Source: Setomelanomma holmii (taxonomy: Eukaryota > Ascomycota > Dothideomycetes > Pleosporales > Phaeosphaeriaceae). Taken from it: 64,000 nucleotides of DNA. A program made the translations under genes and the position numbers. The DNA is taken from contig ML978165.1 in the NCBI GenBank assembly GCA_010015745.1, positions 62,001 to 126,000 on the forward strand. Direction: 5' to 3'. This document shows, in pieces, positions 31,390-42,439 of the stretch (positions are counted from its first letter, which is position 1; every line of letters starts with the position of its first letter). The notes under the pieces were generated by a model that searched no databases, was not told the origin of the DNA, and saw nothing but the letters and a program-made list of their open reading frames with translations.

Positions 31390-34300
31390 ATGGCCTCGAG
31401 CGCCGGAGGAGGGCTGTTCAGCCGGAACCCCTCGGGCAATGTGCCCACCATGCGCGGGCTGGTGTCCTTCATCGCAGACCTGAGAAATGCTCGCGCACGA
31501 GAACTCGAGGAGAAGCGCATCAACAAGGAATTGGCCAACATACGTCAGAAATTCAGAGACGGTGGGCTGAACGGCTACCAGAAGAAGAAATACGTCTGCA
31601 AGCTCCTGTACATATACATCCTGGGCTGGAACGTCGATTTTGGACATCTGGAAGCCGTCAACCTCATCTCGGCCACCAAATACTCGGAAAAGCAAATCGG
31701 ATACCTTGCTGTCACATTATTCCTACACGAAGAGCACGAACTGATACACCTGGTGGTCAACAGCATACGAAAGGACCTGCTTGATCACAATGAGCTCAAC
31801 AACTGTCTTGCTCTGCACGCAATCGCAAACGTCGGTGGCAAGGAGCTGGGAGAGTCACTGAGCGCAGAGGTCCATCGCTTATTAATATCTCCGTCAGTGC
31901 TGCGAAATATGTGTCTGATGTGTAGCTAACGCAGAGCAGGGCCTCGAAAGCGTTTGTCAAGAAGAAGGCAGCCCTTACACTCCTGCGCCTGTACCGGAAA
32001 CACCCCGGCATCATACAGAATGAATGGGCAGAGCGAATAATAGCCCTAATGGACGACCCAGATATGGGTGTCGCCCTCTCTGTCACCTCTCTAGTCACAG
32101 CGCTCGTCCAGGACAACACAGAACAATACAAGGGGAGCTATGTCAAGGCGGCAAACAGGCTCAAGCGGATAGTCGTGGACAATGAGTGCGCAGAAGGGTA
32201 TTACTATTACAAGGTTCCATGTCCGTGGATACTGGTCAAGCTACTGAAGCTGCTTCAGTACTACCCACCACCTGGTCAGTAGCTCCGTAGTGAAATATGG
32301 ACGATGGCTGACGAGAACAGAGGACTCCCATATTCGCAAGCTTATCCGCGAAGCGCTGCAAAAGATCATGGACTCTGCCCTTGAGATGCCGAAGAACGTT
32401 CAGCAGAACAATGCTCAGAATGCTGTCTTATTCGAAGCGATCAACCTCGTCATCCACCTTGACACCGAACAAGATTTGATGGTGCAAATTTCGCAACGAC
32501 TGGGCAAATTCATCGCCTCGAGAGAGACTAACGTACGTTACCTAGGCTTGGAGGCCATGACACATCTCGCAGCACGATCGGAAACCCTCGACCCTATTAA
32601 GAAGCACCAGGCCATTATCATTGGATCATTACGGGACAGAGACATCAGTGTTCGGAGACAAGGCCTGGATCTACTTTACAGCATGTGCGACCCGTCGAAT
32701 GCCCAAGCTATCGTGAGCGAGCTTCTTCGATACTTACAATCTGCCGACTATGCGATACGAGAAGAGATGGTCCTCAAGATTGCCATTTTAACCGAAAAGT
32801 ATGCGACAGATGTGCAGTGGTACGTCGACATATCGCTCCGACTGATCGCTATGGCAGGAGACCACGTTAGCGATGAAGTTTGGCAAAGAGTGATCCAGAT
32901 CGTGACAAACAACGAGGAGCTACAAGTTTATGCTGCTCAGACTATTCTGCACTACATCAAGACCGATTGCCACGAGACGTTAGTAAAGATTGGCGGCTAC
33001 CTGCTGGGAGAATTCGGCCATTTGATCGCAGACAACAAAGGTTGCAGTCCTATCGAACAGTTCATGGCGCTGAGCGCAAAGATGCGTGGTTGTTCTGGGA
33101 GCACAAGGGCAATCTTGTTGTCATGTTACGTCAAGTTCGTAAACTTATTCCCTGAGATCAAGCCCCAGCTGCTTCAGGCCTTCCGCGCCTACAGCCATTC
33201 TCTAGACTCCGAGCTTCAGCAAAGAGCGTGCGAATACTTGACACTCGCGACAATGCCAACGGACGACCTCCTGCGAACGGTTTGCGATGAGATGCCGCCA
33301 TACCCGGAACGAACGTCAGCACTACTTTCACGATTGCACCAGAAGCATGCTACAACGAGCGACAAGCGGACGTGGGTGGTCGGTGGCAAAGATGCGAATG
33401 CGGATCTCAAGGAGTTTGGTCTGGCACGGCAGAACACAACCGCTGGCTCTGGCGTCAAGCGCAGTTTTACTGAGCCTGTTCAGAAGACTGGTACGGCGAC
33501 GGCGACCAATGGCACCAATGGTGTCAGCTCTATTTCAAGTGATCTAGATGGCCTAGACTTGAACATCGATACTAACAAGGTGCTCAAGGCGCCGAACCTC
33601 GCAAGTGCCGCTCATCTGAGTCCGGACTGGGAGGTTGGGTACACTCGGCTACTGCTCCGCAGCGAGGGCGTGTTGTATGAAGACCAGCAGATACAGGTCG
33701 GCCTGCGAACAGAGTACAGAGGGCAATTGGGCGCCCTCATATTCTACTTCACCAACAAGTCCTCTTTCCCAATGGGCGCTTTCACGACTACTCTGGATAA
33801 CCGCTCTGCAGAGAATCTCAAGACGGACATCAAAGGCTTGCCGGACACATCGATACCGCCCGAGGGGCAAACTCAGCAAACCATCATGTTCGAATGCAAG
33901 AACGTATTTGTGGATCCGCCAACAATACGCATTTCGTATCTTGCAGGTGCACTGCAGGGTCTCACTCTTCAGCTCCCAGTCCTACTTCACAAGTACCAAG
34001 AGGGCGCCGAATTGAGCGCAGAAGATTTCTTCAAGAGATGGAAGCAGATCGGCGGCGCACCTCGTGAGGCGCAAAGCATCTTCGGGCTTGTCAGTAAGAA
34101 TTGGACCATGAATAGCGACTTCGTGAAGAAGGTGGTGGCAGGTTTCAAGTGGGGCATTGTCACAGGTGTTGATCCGAACGCCAAGAATATTGTCGGCGCA
34201 ACTGTGCTGCACACGAGTGAGGGCGGAAAGTTCGGGTGCTTGTTGAGGTTGGAGCCGAACTTTGACACTCAGGTACACTCGTCCAGAATGTTAGAACGAG

Positions 34301-34423
34301 CGTAAGACTAACGTGAAACAGATGTATCGCATCACCATCCGTGCGACCGACGAAGCTGTCCCAGCTGTGCTTCTCAAAGCCATGCAGGATCGACTGTCAC
34401 AGGGCATTGAAGGCATGGCATGA
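31390..34423 (+). CDS. AP-2 adaptor complex, large alpha subunit
   Basis: Four exons, 31390-31892, 31940-32274, 32321-34272 and 34322-34423, total 964 codons (963 residues), usual for alpha-adaptin. The trunk begins MRGLVSFIADLRNARARELEEKRINKELANIR, cited only as position 17-48, and continues with YVCKLLYIYILGWNVDFGH and ALHAIANVGGKEL. Joins give LISP-ASKAFVKKKAALTLLR, YYPPP-EDSHIRKLI and NFDTQ-MYRITIRAT. After a hinge (TSDKRTWVVGGKDANADL to DLDGLDLNI) comes the appendage, with VLYEDQQIQVGLRTEYRG and FFKRWKQIGGAPREAQ. AP-2 links clathrin to cargo and phosphoinositides at the plasma membrane; in hyphae it also supports polarity and lipid homeostasis at the tip collar. Confidence 0.95.
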
Positions 34424-35210
34424 AACTAGTAGGATTCTTGCAGTGTGCGCGTTCTCATGTCTTCCACTGGAGGAGCACGATAAGGAGATTTTGTGGATAA
34501 GGTAATGTGTTTTCAGCGACTTGCATGGAGCGTCCCTTAGGGGGCTATGTAGGAAGTCTGTTGCATTTGATGTGGTGAAAAGCGGGAGCATACCCTATTC
34601 TTTCTACATAGCATGAGCACACTGTATCTGAGCGTTTTGCGGGCGGCAGCCATTGACCTCTCACCAAAGTGATACTGCATAGAGCGGCACAATGATGACT
34701 ATCTCGCAGGAAATGCGATATGTCGAGGGCGGCCTGTGTGGCTGCAAAAAGGGCGGATTTCATCCACGATGACTGTTCGCCGCCCACTTGAAGCTACAGC
34801 CGTGGTCTTAACTTCAGCCGCAGCAGGCTGCACTTGCGAATATAGTCAGGTACACCCGCGGCCATCAATTTTCCTACAAAGCAAGCAGTAAATCAAGACA
34901 ACAACGATTCCAATAACAAGGCAAGCACAAAGCGCAAGCCCAGAAGCAAGAGCTAGACCACAGGGTGCTGCTTCCATCCATCCGTGGTTCAGCCACTACT
35001 TAGTGTACAGCAACGCCACCCAAACCAACAACATCATCGTCAAGTCGAGTCGCAAAATCCAAACGAAAAAGCGACATAGATATCTCAGGCGCTGGTATTT
35101 CTAAATCCCTTCTCTCATCCAAATCATTCATCAAATCCACATCAACAAGATCAAAATCGAAAGCTGCACAACCCAACGCACCGACCTCGCCATCAACCAC
35201 AAACATAGTC
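34424..35210. other. intergenic, AP-2 alpha 3' to NADAR 5'
   Basis: Frames up to 80 codons only, without conserved content. Probably AP-2 alpha 3' untranslated region followed by the A/C-rich leader (34900-35210) of the NADAR gene. Confidence 0.45.
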
Positions 35211-35877
35211 ATGCCGGTGACCACCATCCCAGCTTCCTCAGCTACTCCAACACCCGAGACTAGTAAACCAGTCTACTTCTGGCGCCCCAACGACGGCAAC
35301 GGGTATCTCGGCCAATGGTTTTGGTCACCCTTCACGATAGACGGCGAAACATACGCCACGGCCGAGATGTGGATGATGGTGCAAAAGGCAAGGCTGTTCA
35401 AGGATGAAGATGTTGCGAGGAACATGCTTGCCACCACCGATCCCAAACAACACAAAGCACTCGGCCGGCAAGTCGACAATTTTGACGGAAAGGTGTGGGA
35501 CGAGCGTAAGTTTATCATTCTCGATCTATATGTGGAATTGAATTCGGATCGCGAGTTTGATCTGGGGTTCCTGGATTGTGGTGTGTGCATAGCGTGTCCG
35601 ACTAACTAATACGTCCGCAGAAAAGTTGAAGATTGTGGAGGATGGGAATTACCACAAATTCACGGCATCAGAAGACGCGGAGAACCTCAGAAAGATGTTG
35701 CTTGCGACGGGCGACAGGGAGTTGGTTGAGGCGAGTCCTTTGGATAGGATTTGGGGGGTTGGATTTGGGGAGAAGAATGCGGGGCAGAGTAGACAATGGT
35801 GGGGACAGAATTTGTTGGGGAAGGCGTTGACGAATGTTAGGGCAAGGCTGAGGGAGGAGATGGAGAGTACGAAGTAA
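35211..35877 (+). CDS. NADAR (YbiA/RibX-type) domain protein
   Basis: Two exons, 35211-35505 and 35621-35877, give 183 residues; the join reads WDE-QKLKIVEDGNYHKF. The whole protein is one NADAR domain: YFWRPNDGNGYLGQWFWSPF, TYATAEMWMMVQKARLF, DPKQHKALGRQV, LLATGDRELVEASPLDRIWGVGF and WWGQNLLGKALTNVR, with the catalytic-region Glu in TAEMWM and the Asp in PLDRIWG. NADAR proteins are N-glycosidases that hydrolyse damaged riboflavin-pathway intermediates or, in some bacteria, ADP-ribosylated bases. In fungi they occur as stand-alone genes; target here unknown. Confidence 0.9.
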
Positions 35878-36187
35878 GGAAAGCAGGAAGCGAAGGAGGC
35901 AGATGACCAGGGACGGAGCAAGACTTGTAGGCATTCTTGGAACCGTGTTTGCTACTCTTGATACCGCGCTGCTCATAGCACGACGCGGCCCCTACAGCGA
36001 GTCTTGTAGACGTAATGAATTTGGTGCTCTTCAATCTCCTTCCATGCTTTCTTGTTCGCAGGCCAGCGCATCAGAGCTGGGTAATCTGGTGCGCACTTGT
36101 CTGACACAATCTCTTCCTCGTCCCCATCTGCCTCTCCCAGCTCAACCAGTTTGTCCTCTGTAAATCTCTCACCCAGCTCATAGCGCC

Positions 36188-37051
36188 TCATGTATTCGAC
36201 CTCGTCCTCGGTGAGCAAACGATGCTCACTGGACATGCGGTGTTTGTTCGCAGCAACCATGGCTGAAGACGCTTGCGGCGCGCACGGCGGTAGTTGTCGA
36301 GGTGTCTGTTGTCAAAGGACGGTTCCATTCGCGTAATGAGGATGACGTTCGGTACGGCTGCATCAAGTGCTGGATCGTGGATACGTTTCTGCTCCGTGCC
36401 CCGGTCCGCGAGGACGCCGAAGTTTTGTTCGAGGAAGAAGGCGGAAAGCGTGCGTCGCCAGTCGAACGAGATTTCTCGTGCAGAGCAGTCAATAGCTAGG
36501 TCTACGAGCTCGGTGTCTTGTGTGTAGCTAGGTAGCTTGATAAAGTATGGCGGTCGGTCGTCTCGGCCGATGCTCAGGTGGTCACGCAATCTAGGCTGGT
36601 AGTGGTACTCCCGACGCCAACGCTTGTCTTCGTGCTCCCACATTGGCTTGTCCTTGGTGCTGGCGCTCTTTTTGGTCACTATGGGTGTGGGTTGCCTGGT
36701 TTCATTGCAGTACTGCTCGATGAAGGGCACCCAGCCGTGGATGGAGCCATCCACATCGTTAGAATCGCGCTCCTTGAACGCGACCTGGCGAAATACAGCA
36801 CGTGTGCTATCGTCTGAGAGGCGGTCAAACCTCAAGGGAACGTGGATGTAATTGTAGTAAGGTCCTGGTTGTGAGTGTATCGTGCTGTACACCAAGTCAA
36901 TGACGACGTGTCGGAGAACAGCATGCCGGAAGTATTCGTCCACGCATATTCGAGTGTGTCGCGAGATATTGCGCAAGATTGACCAGAGCGTATTGTGGTC
37001 GGAGATGTAATCAAAGATAATGAACCAGACGTCAAGGGATGGCACTGTCAT
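36188..37051 (-). CDS. hypothetical protein, F-box-like N-terminus, apparent C-terminal frame break
   Basis: Open frame of 287 residues. N-terminus (LDVWFIIFDYISDHNTLWSIL) is F-box-like; the remainder (VWFII.., DELVDLAIDCS-like TELVDLAIDCSAREISFDW, RRTLSAFFLEQNFG) resembles fungal uncharacterised proteins that carry such a start. The last 20 or so residues look unlike protein, while the adjacent frame (35973-36260) reads MVAANKHRMSSEHRLLTEDE and continues to a stop at 35973 with acidic, natural-looking sequence. RRARRKRLQ ends one frame just where MVAANKH opens in the other, around 36250-36265. No GT..AG pair of usual size reconciles them without removing conserved-looking residues, so a one-base frameshift, natural or in the assembly, is likely. 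If so, the gene spans 35973-37051 and about 360 residues. Confidence 0.6.
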   Translation of the reverse strand: MTVPSLDVWFIIFDYISDHNTLWSILRNISRHTRICVDEYFRHAVLRHVVIDLVYSTIHSQPGPYYNYIHVPLRFDRLSDDSTRAVFRQVAFKERDSNDVDGSIHGWVPFIEQYCNETRQPTPIVTKKSASTKDKPMWEHEDKRWRREYHYQPRLRDHLSIGRDDRPPYFIKLPSYTQDTELVDLAIDCSAREISFDWRRTLSAFFLEQNFGVLADRGTEQKRIHDPALDAAVPNVILITRMEPSFDNRHLDNYRRARRKRLQPWLLRTNTACPVSIVCSPRTRSNT

Positions 37052-37433
37052 TGCTCGCGGAAATTCCTATACAGACCTCGGGAGCTTGAGAGGGCATTTT
37101 GAAGGCCCTGAGGCGCCCACCGTGCTGAAGTACCATGTTTTGCGCGCTGAGACCGCTCGAGATCTATGGTATGCCTCCGGTGGGCTGTGGGTGCCTCAAC
37201 CGAAGCGGTGGTGGAGATGAAGACACCCCTGGTCACAATGCACGAGCGTTTGTTCCGTCCGGATCCACACGCCTCGGGCTAGCGCGTGGAGAACGCGGGG
37301 AAGAAACACGAGCATCACGTGGAAAACCTGGTCACGGCGCACCAATCTCGCACCGGCTCGTGAGAGGACAACAAGCCGTTGCGACGCCTCAGATCGCTCC
37401 TCAAGCTTCGCGATACCAGCGCTGTTCGTCAGG
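37052..37433. promoter_or_regulatory. shared divergent region, F-box-like / Zn2Cys6 gene
   Basis: Between divergent start codons. GC-rich with small frames on both strands; none shows conservation I can recognise. Confidence 0.4.
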
Positions 37434-39736
37434 ATGTCGTCCATGATCACATTTGCCGCGAACAATGAGTTCTTCAGGAAGCGCAAGCGTGAGTGAAATT
37501 TGCGCGGACCTCTGGAGGCAAACAATGGCTGACGCGAGCTGCAGGAGTCCATCGGGCATGCGAATCGTGCAAGAAGCGCCGCAAGAGATGCAGCCATACG
37601 TTTGATGGTGAAGATGTAAGTTCGAGACGCCCTAGAAGCCGTGGCTGCCATCTCTAAAGCCATAGCCAGGACGGAAGCTCTACCCAAAGCGGACACGTAC
37701 CCAATCCAACCTCAGATCCTCGTGGATATGCTACAAATGGACACCATCACTATGATTCCAGAGGGCTTCGTGTCGACTCACACGGTCATGGCCACCCTCA
37801 CGCCAGTATGGCGCCACCACAGAGCCCAGCGTCAGCAGAATCGCATTCATCAAAGACACCACCCAACTTTCTGGGTTACTTGAACCCAGAAGCTGTGCTG
37901 AGGGAGCAAGTTCACAGCGAGAAAGACAAAACAGCTGACTCGCCCATGCACCCTCCCATCGGCCAATGGATAGAAGAGGCAGAGCAAAGAAGACCCATAG
38001 CAGTGCCACCAGGTTCGGGCGCTCCTCCACGCATCAATGAGACAGGTCCGCACTCCACCCAAGAGCTGAAAATCTCTCGAGCTCTCCAGCAGTACTTAGA
38101 CACAGTAGGTGTAGACATCTTGCCTTCGCGCAAGAGTCAAGAAGTCCTTCGAGACATCTACTTCGCCTACGTTCATCCACTGCTGCCAATTGTCGACAAG
38201 GAACTCTTCTACGAGCAGTATGAGATTAGTAGAGAGCCTAGGCTCTTGATGCAAGCGATATGTATCGTGGCATCAAAGCACGCAGACGCGGCCAAGTACC
38301 TTGCTCTGGGCGACGATGAGCAACCGCTTACACCACGAGACTTCTCTCAGAGGTTGTATAACGCGGTCATTATTGGTATCGAAGCTAAGCTCGAGAAGAA
38401 CCGCGTCGTTCTCATACAGGTATTGGCGCTGATATCACTTCATTGCGAAGGTCCAGAGGGTGCGGAACAATCTTCGATGCACCTGGCGCAAGCGATCCAC
38501 CACGCACATACGTTCGGCCTGCAATTCGGACACCAGTGGAAGAATCAAAGCTCAGAGTCGCAGGGGAATCTCGAAGACGTGTTTTGGGTTCTTTGGAGTC
38601 TTGACAAGATCAATGCGTGCATGAATGGCAGACCGCTATTGATGCATGACCGTGATAACTGCTTGCGAACACCACCAAAAGATCCAGAAAAGAGGTCGAC
38701 CCCGTTCGGGATCTGGCTGCAGATTGCAGAGATGCTGGACAGAGTCATTGACTACTACAGGCCCGGGAGGAGGGAGGATGAGACTGGCTGGGAAGGCGAC
38801 GACTTCTTAGGTTTCGAAGAAATGGTTGGTGATGGTGAAGACAAGCTGGAGGGCCCCTTAATGAGTAAGCACTATTATCTGGTGGTTGAAAAGGTCTAAA
38901 CTAACATCGCAGGCCTCCTCTCGCTCTTCCATCACACCATGTGCATGGCCTCCCACAAATCGCTTTCCATCAACGCACCCGTTAAATCCAGCCCGTCCTA
39001 CGTTCGCCAAAGTCTTTCAGCGACACGTGTGATTCATCTCCTCAATGCCGAACCTCCAGAAATGCTTCCGCCTCTACCCATCGTACCGTACGCGCTTGGT
39101 GTCGCACTCAGCGTGGTATATCGCCATTTCCGTTCTCGACGCCTCAAGGTCCACGTCAACCGTGCCACAGAAGAGCTGAAGCAATGTGTCCGTCTTCTCG
39201 ATCGCCTACGCAACTCATGGTGGTCAGCAGGCACAGTAGCAGACCTAGGTCGTGCAGTTCTTAGCAACGCTGCTGGACGCAACACAAACGCAGCCAACAC
39301 ACCAGCAGCGATACCAGCAGAACCAGGGCAGCCTGAGACCAAGACAGAACCTGCGACCCCTATAGCCACGCAGAATGGCTCGCTACCGCCACCAAACCAG
39401 CCCCGTTGGCCACAATCATCTGTTGACAATCAAATCGATCCTCGTCTGCAGCAACAGCCATCTCTTCCACCGACTCCAATGACGAATCTCCTTAACCCAA
39501 TGCCTGCCCCAACGCCAGGACAACATCCGACAAGCAGCGAGCGCGCGCCAATGCAAGCTCCTCACGGCCCCAATGGTTTCGGGTTCGCAGAGACGTCACC
39601 AGATTGGCTCAACTTCGATACTGCTTTTGAGAACTTTGAAGGGCTCTTGGGAAGCTCGGGTGCGGATCTGAGCAATGAGCTGTTTAGGCCGCTCGGGTAT
39701 GAGGGATTCGAGGGGTACTTGGATCCTGCTGCGTAG
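37434..39736 (+). CDS. Zn2Cys6 fungal transcription factor
   Basis: Four exons, 37434-37488, 37545-37615, 37670-38864 and 38913-39736, total 715 codons (714 residues). The start at 37434 is favoured because intron 1 then gives FFRKRK-RVHRACESCKKRRKRC, a basic stretch followed by the zinc cluster. The other cysteines of the cluster are not all of the usual spacing: CESCKKRRKRC is followed by SHTFDGEDDGSS, so the second CxxC half is missing or unusual. A His/Ser-rich linker leads to the fungal-specific transcription factor domain (DILPSRKSQEVLRDIYFAYVH, PLLPIVDKELFYEQYE, FWVLWSLDKINACMNGRPLLM). The C-terminus is Gln/Pro-rich and ends in an acidic, aromatic stretch (DWLNFDTAFENFEGLLG), plausibly an activation domain. 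Target genes unknown. Confidence 0.85.
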
Positions 39737-40286
39737 GTTTGGAAGAGGGCATTGTATGATATGATGGTGCGATGCTTGATGTCTTATTGTGTTATGCTTC
39801 CGTGTTTTTTTAATATATTATCTGGATTGACAGGGTTCGATGGATGATATGGAGGGAGGGCGGCACCCGAGCTCTAGGTATGCCGAAAGTGCTTCTTGTA
39901 ATGATTCTTACGGGACCAAGTTTCAAGCACATGATGTTGTTTTCTGTTTAATGTGCATCTTGAACCATGACTTTATATGCAAGCGGTAGTGCTTGCCTTG
40001 CAGGGACTAGCGGGGCGGTCGTAATGACAGTGCCCTGTCTCGGATCCAAATCTCAACACCAACAACGCAAACCTCGACCAGGCCGACCCTACGTTCTTTG
40101 GTCTCCGCCTCTCCTCTTGTCCATACTAGATGGTTTGACGTGGGACAACCCCCATTCTTGGAGGACGCTGCCCCCACCGTCGGTCAGCGCCAAGCGCCCG
40201 ACCACTATATAAAGCAGACATTCGGCCATGCAATTCCAGGCATATCACGCCAGATAAGCAATCGAAGCCGTTAAAGTTCGAACAAG
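39737..40286. other. intergenic before HET relic 2
   Basis: Downstream region of the Zn2Cys6 gene and upstream region of the HET relic, with a TATA-like TATATAAAG at about 40206. No gene supported. Confidence 0.45.
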
Positions 40287-42439
40287 ATGTCTATGAGTGC
40301 TCGTATATCTTTTCCATACGTTCTATTTCGGCCATTACCAGAAAGTAGTCATCGCCCTGGGGTCTGCCCCTCTTGCGTCAATCTTGACCTCGAATCGAAC
40401 GGGCGGCCTTGTTATGGGGAGAGCTACATCCATGAGGCTGAGGTGTCAGACTTGATGAAGACAGCAGAAGAAGGATGCAGAACCTGTTCATTGGTGCGCT
40501 TTACGATCGAGCCGTATACCGAAAGTTGGCCCAATCGAGTGCTTCGCATGTCCCTCAAGAAATTCTACTCTGGACAACTCCTTTGCTATGTGAAAGAATA
40601 CAGAGAAAGCTATCTATATGAACCCATGATGGTTGAGATTGGTAAGACGAAAAGTAATGAAAATGGTATGTGGCCACTCGAAGATCGCCGCATTCAGAGC
40701 TTCTACTATGATTAACATCAAGTTTAGCTCCTTTGCCATGGCCACGCTCCGTTCCAGTCTTTGAAGCAATTTCAGACCAGACAGGCTCACCAAAAGCAAT
40801 AGCTAGAGCTCGTAGTTGGTTGAAGACATGCTTCGCCGAGCACAATTGCTCGAAGAGAGTACGCGCTACATTGCCCACGAGGGTACTGCGTATCGATGGC
40901 CCTGAACGAGTAAGATTACATATCTCAGATGGCGAAACCGGGTCTTATGCTTGCTTGAGTCATTGTTGGGGACATCAATCCGCTTCTATCTTGAAGACCA
41001 CAAAGACAACCCTGGAACGACACCAGCAGGAGATACCCTGGCAAGAGCTTCCCCGAACATTCCGCGATGCTAGTCAATTCACCTATTACCTGGGACTGAA
41101 CTACCTATGGATTGATAGCCTCTGCATTGTCCGAGACTTCCTCGACGATTGGAGACGCGAAGGTAGCTGCATGGCAGACATTTACGAATTTGCCTTCGTA
41201 ACTCTAGCCGCCACGAAAGCACCGGGCGCAACGAGCGGCTGCTTCACAGCGTCAGACCCAGCTCATCTCTGACGGTACATGCGACTGTCAGCAAGTGAGG
41301 ATGGATCACACAACACGTCAATAGAGTTTCAGGCACGTGTCCCGTTGGTGCACGACAGCCAGGTCCTCGGCCGACCTTATCCAGTCCCACTCCTTTTTAG
41401 GGCATGGTAAGCATCTTGAGCTACTTGCGAAGCGACGATAGACACTAATCCAATTCCCTCAATTGCACAAGGTTTTCCAAGAACGCAAGCTTTCTCCAAG
41501 GATTATCCACTTCACTGAGCAAGAGTTAGGTTGGGAGTGCGGCGCTAGCAGCTGGTGTGAATGCTCTATCGCCACCAATTTCTTCGAGAAGGAACACTCC
41601 CTAACCAAGGCCAGCCTTGAAGCATGGAATGTTCCGCTCGTGACCCACATGGAATGGCAACGGACCATATCTGAGTACACTGGAAAGTCTCTCAAGTACA
41701 CGAAGGATATTTTTCCTGCTCTGCAAGGTCTTGCGAAAAGGTTCAGTCCACTCCTTGGCGAATACTATGCAGGGCTGTGTGAAGCAACCTTCATAGACTG
41801 CCTCACGTGGCGGTGTGCAGGCTGGAGTGGACAAGGCTCACGACCGCCAGAGTGGCGAGCGCCAACCTGGTCCTGGCCTCCATCGGCGCGAAGATTGCCT
41901 TTTCTCCACAAGCCAGCCTCTTTTCGGAGACCTATATCGATGTCCTCAGCGTCGTTACAGAACTAAAGGGCAATGATCCAACAGGAGAACTATCGACCGG
42001 TACACTTGTACTAAGAGGGAGGACTTTGCGTTGCTGCCTCAGCAAAACTAAACCGCACCATGCGAACAAGTACAAAATCCGCCTGCATGTGCTTCATTTG
42101 GGCTCCGACTATGTGTCGCTGCCCGAGGATGGCATAGACTGGCATAACAAGATCGAAGCAGAACTCTTATTGGACTACAACTTCGAAGAGCCTGGTCCGC
42201 ACCATGTTCCGTACAGATCCATTGGCCTGATAATGAAAGTAGGGAAGTTGTCTCGCACATCAAAAGATGGAAGCAGCAACAGTGTGGACAAGTGGCTAGT
42301 GCTGTACAAGGTTGATGAAGATGTGGAGAAGTATGAGCGCATTGGCACTTTACACTTACCCGACGGCAACTGGCATTCTCAGCGCATCGGCGAAGCATAT
42401 GAAAAGTCAGGGAAAAAGATGACAGTCACAATCGTATGA
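40287..42439 (+). pseudogene. decayed HET-domain gene (relic 2)
   Basis: Second HET-family copy, less decayed than the one at 18-20 kb and clearly related to it (LPTRVLRIDGPERVRLHI, YACLSHCWG, FRDASQFTYYLGLNYLWIDS, RKLSPRIIHFTEQELGWEC, YTKDIFPALQGLAKRF, WRAPTWSW). Intron 1 (GTATGT..TTTAG, 40665-40727 or so) looks intact. Lesions: an in-frame TGA at 41270-41272 (CTC TGA CGG) after ASDPAHL, with frame continuing RYMRLSASEDG; a break at about 41406 where RAW and VFQERK are out of frame by one base whether or not the GTAAGC..AAG intron is spliced; and a one-base loss around 41875, where TGGTCCTGGCCTCC should encode WSWAS. After that the frame SIGAKIAFSPQ continues to a natural stop at 42439. It could be non-functional or, less likely, misassembled. 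Confidence 0.75.
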
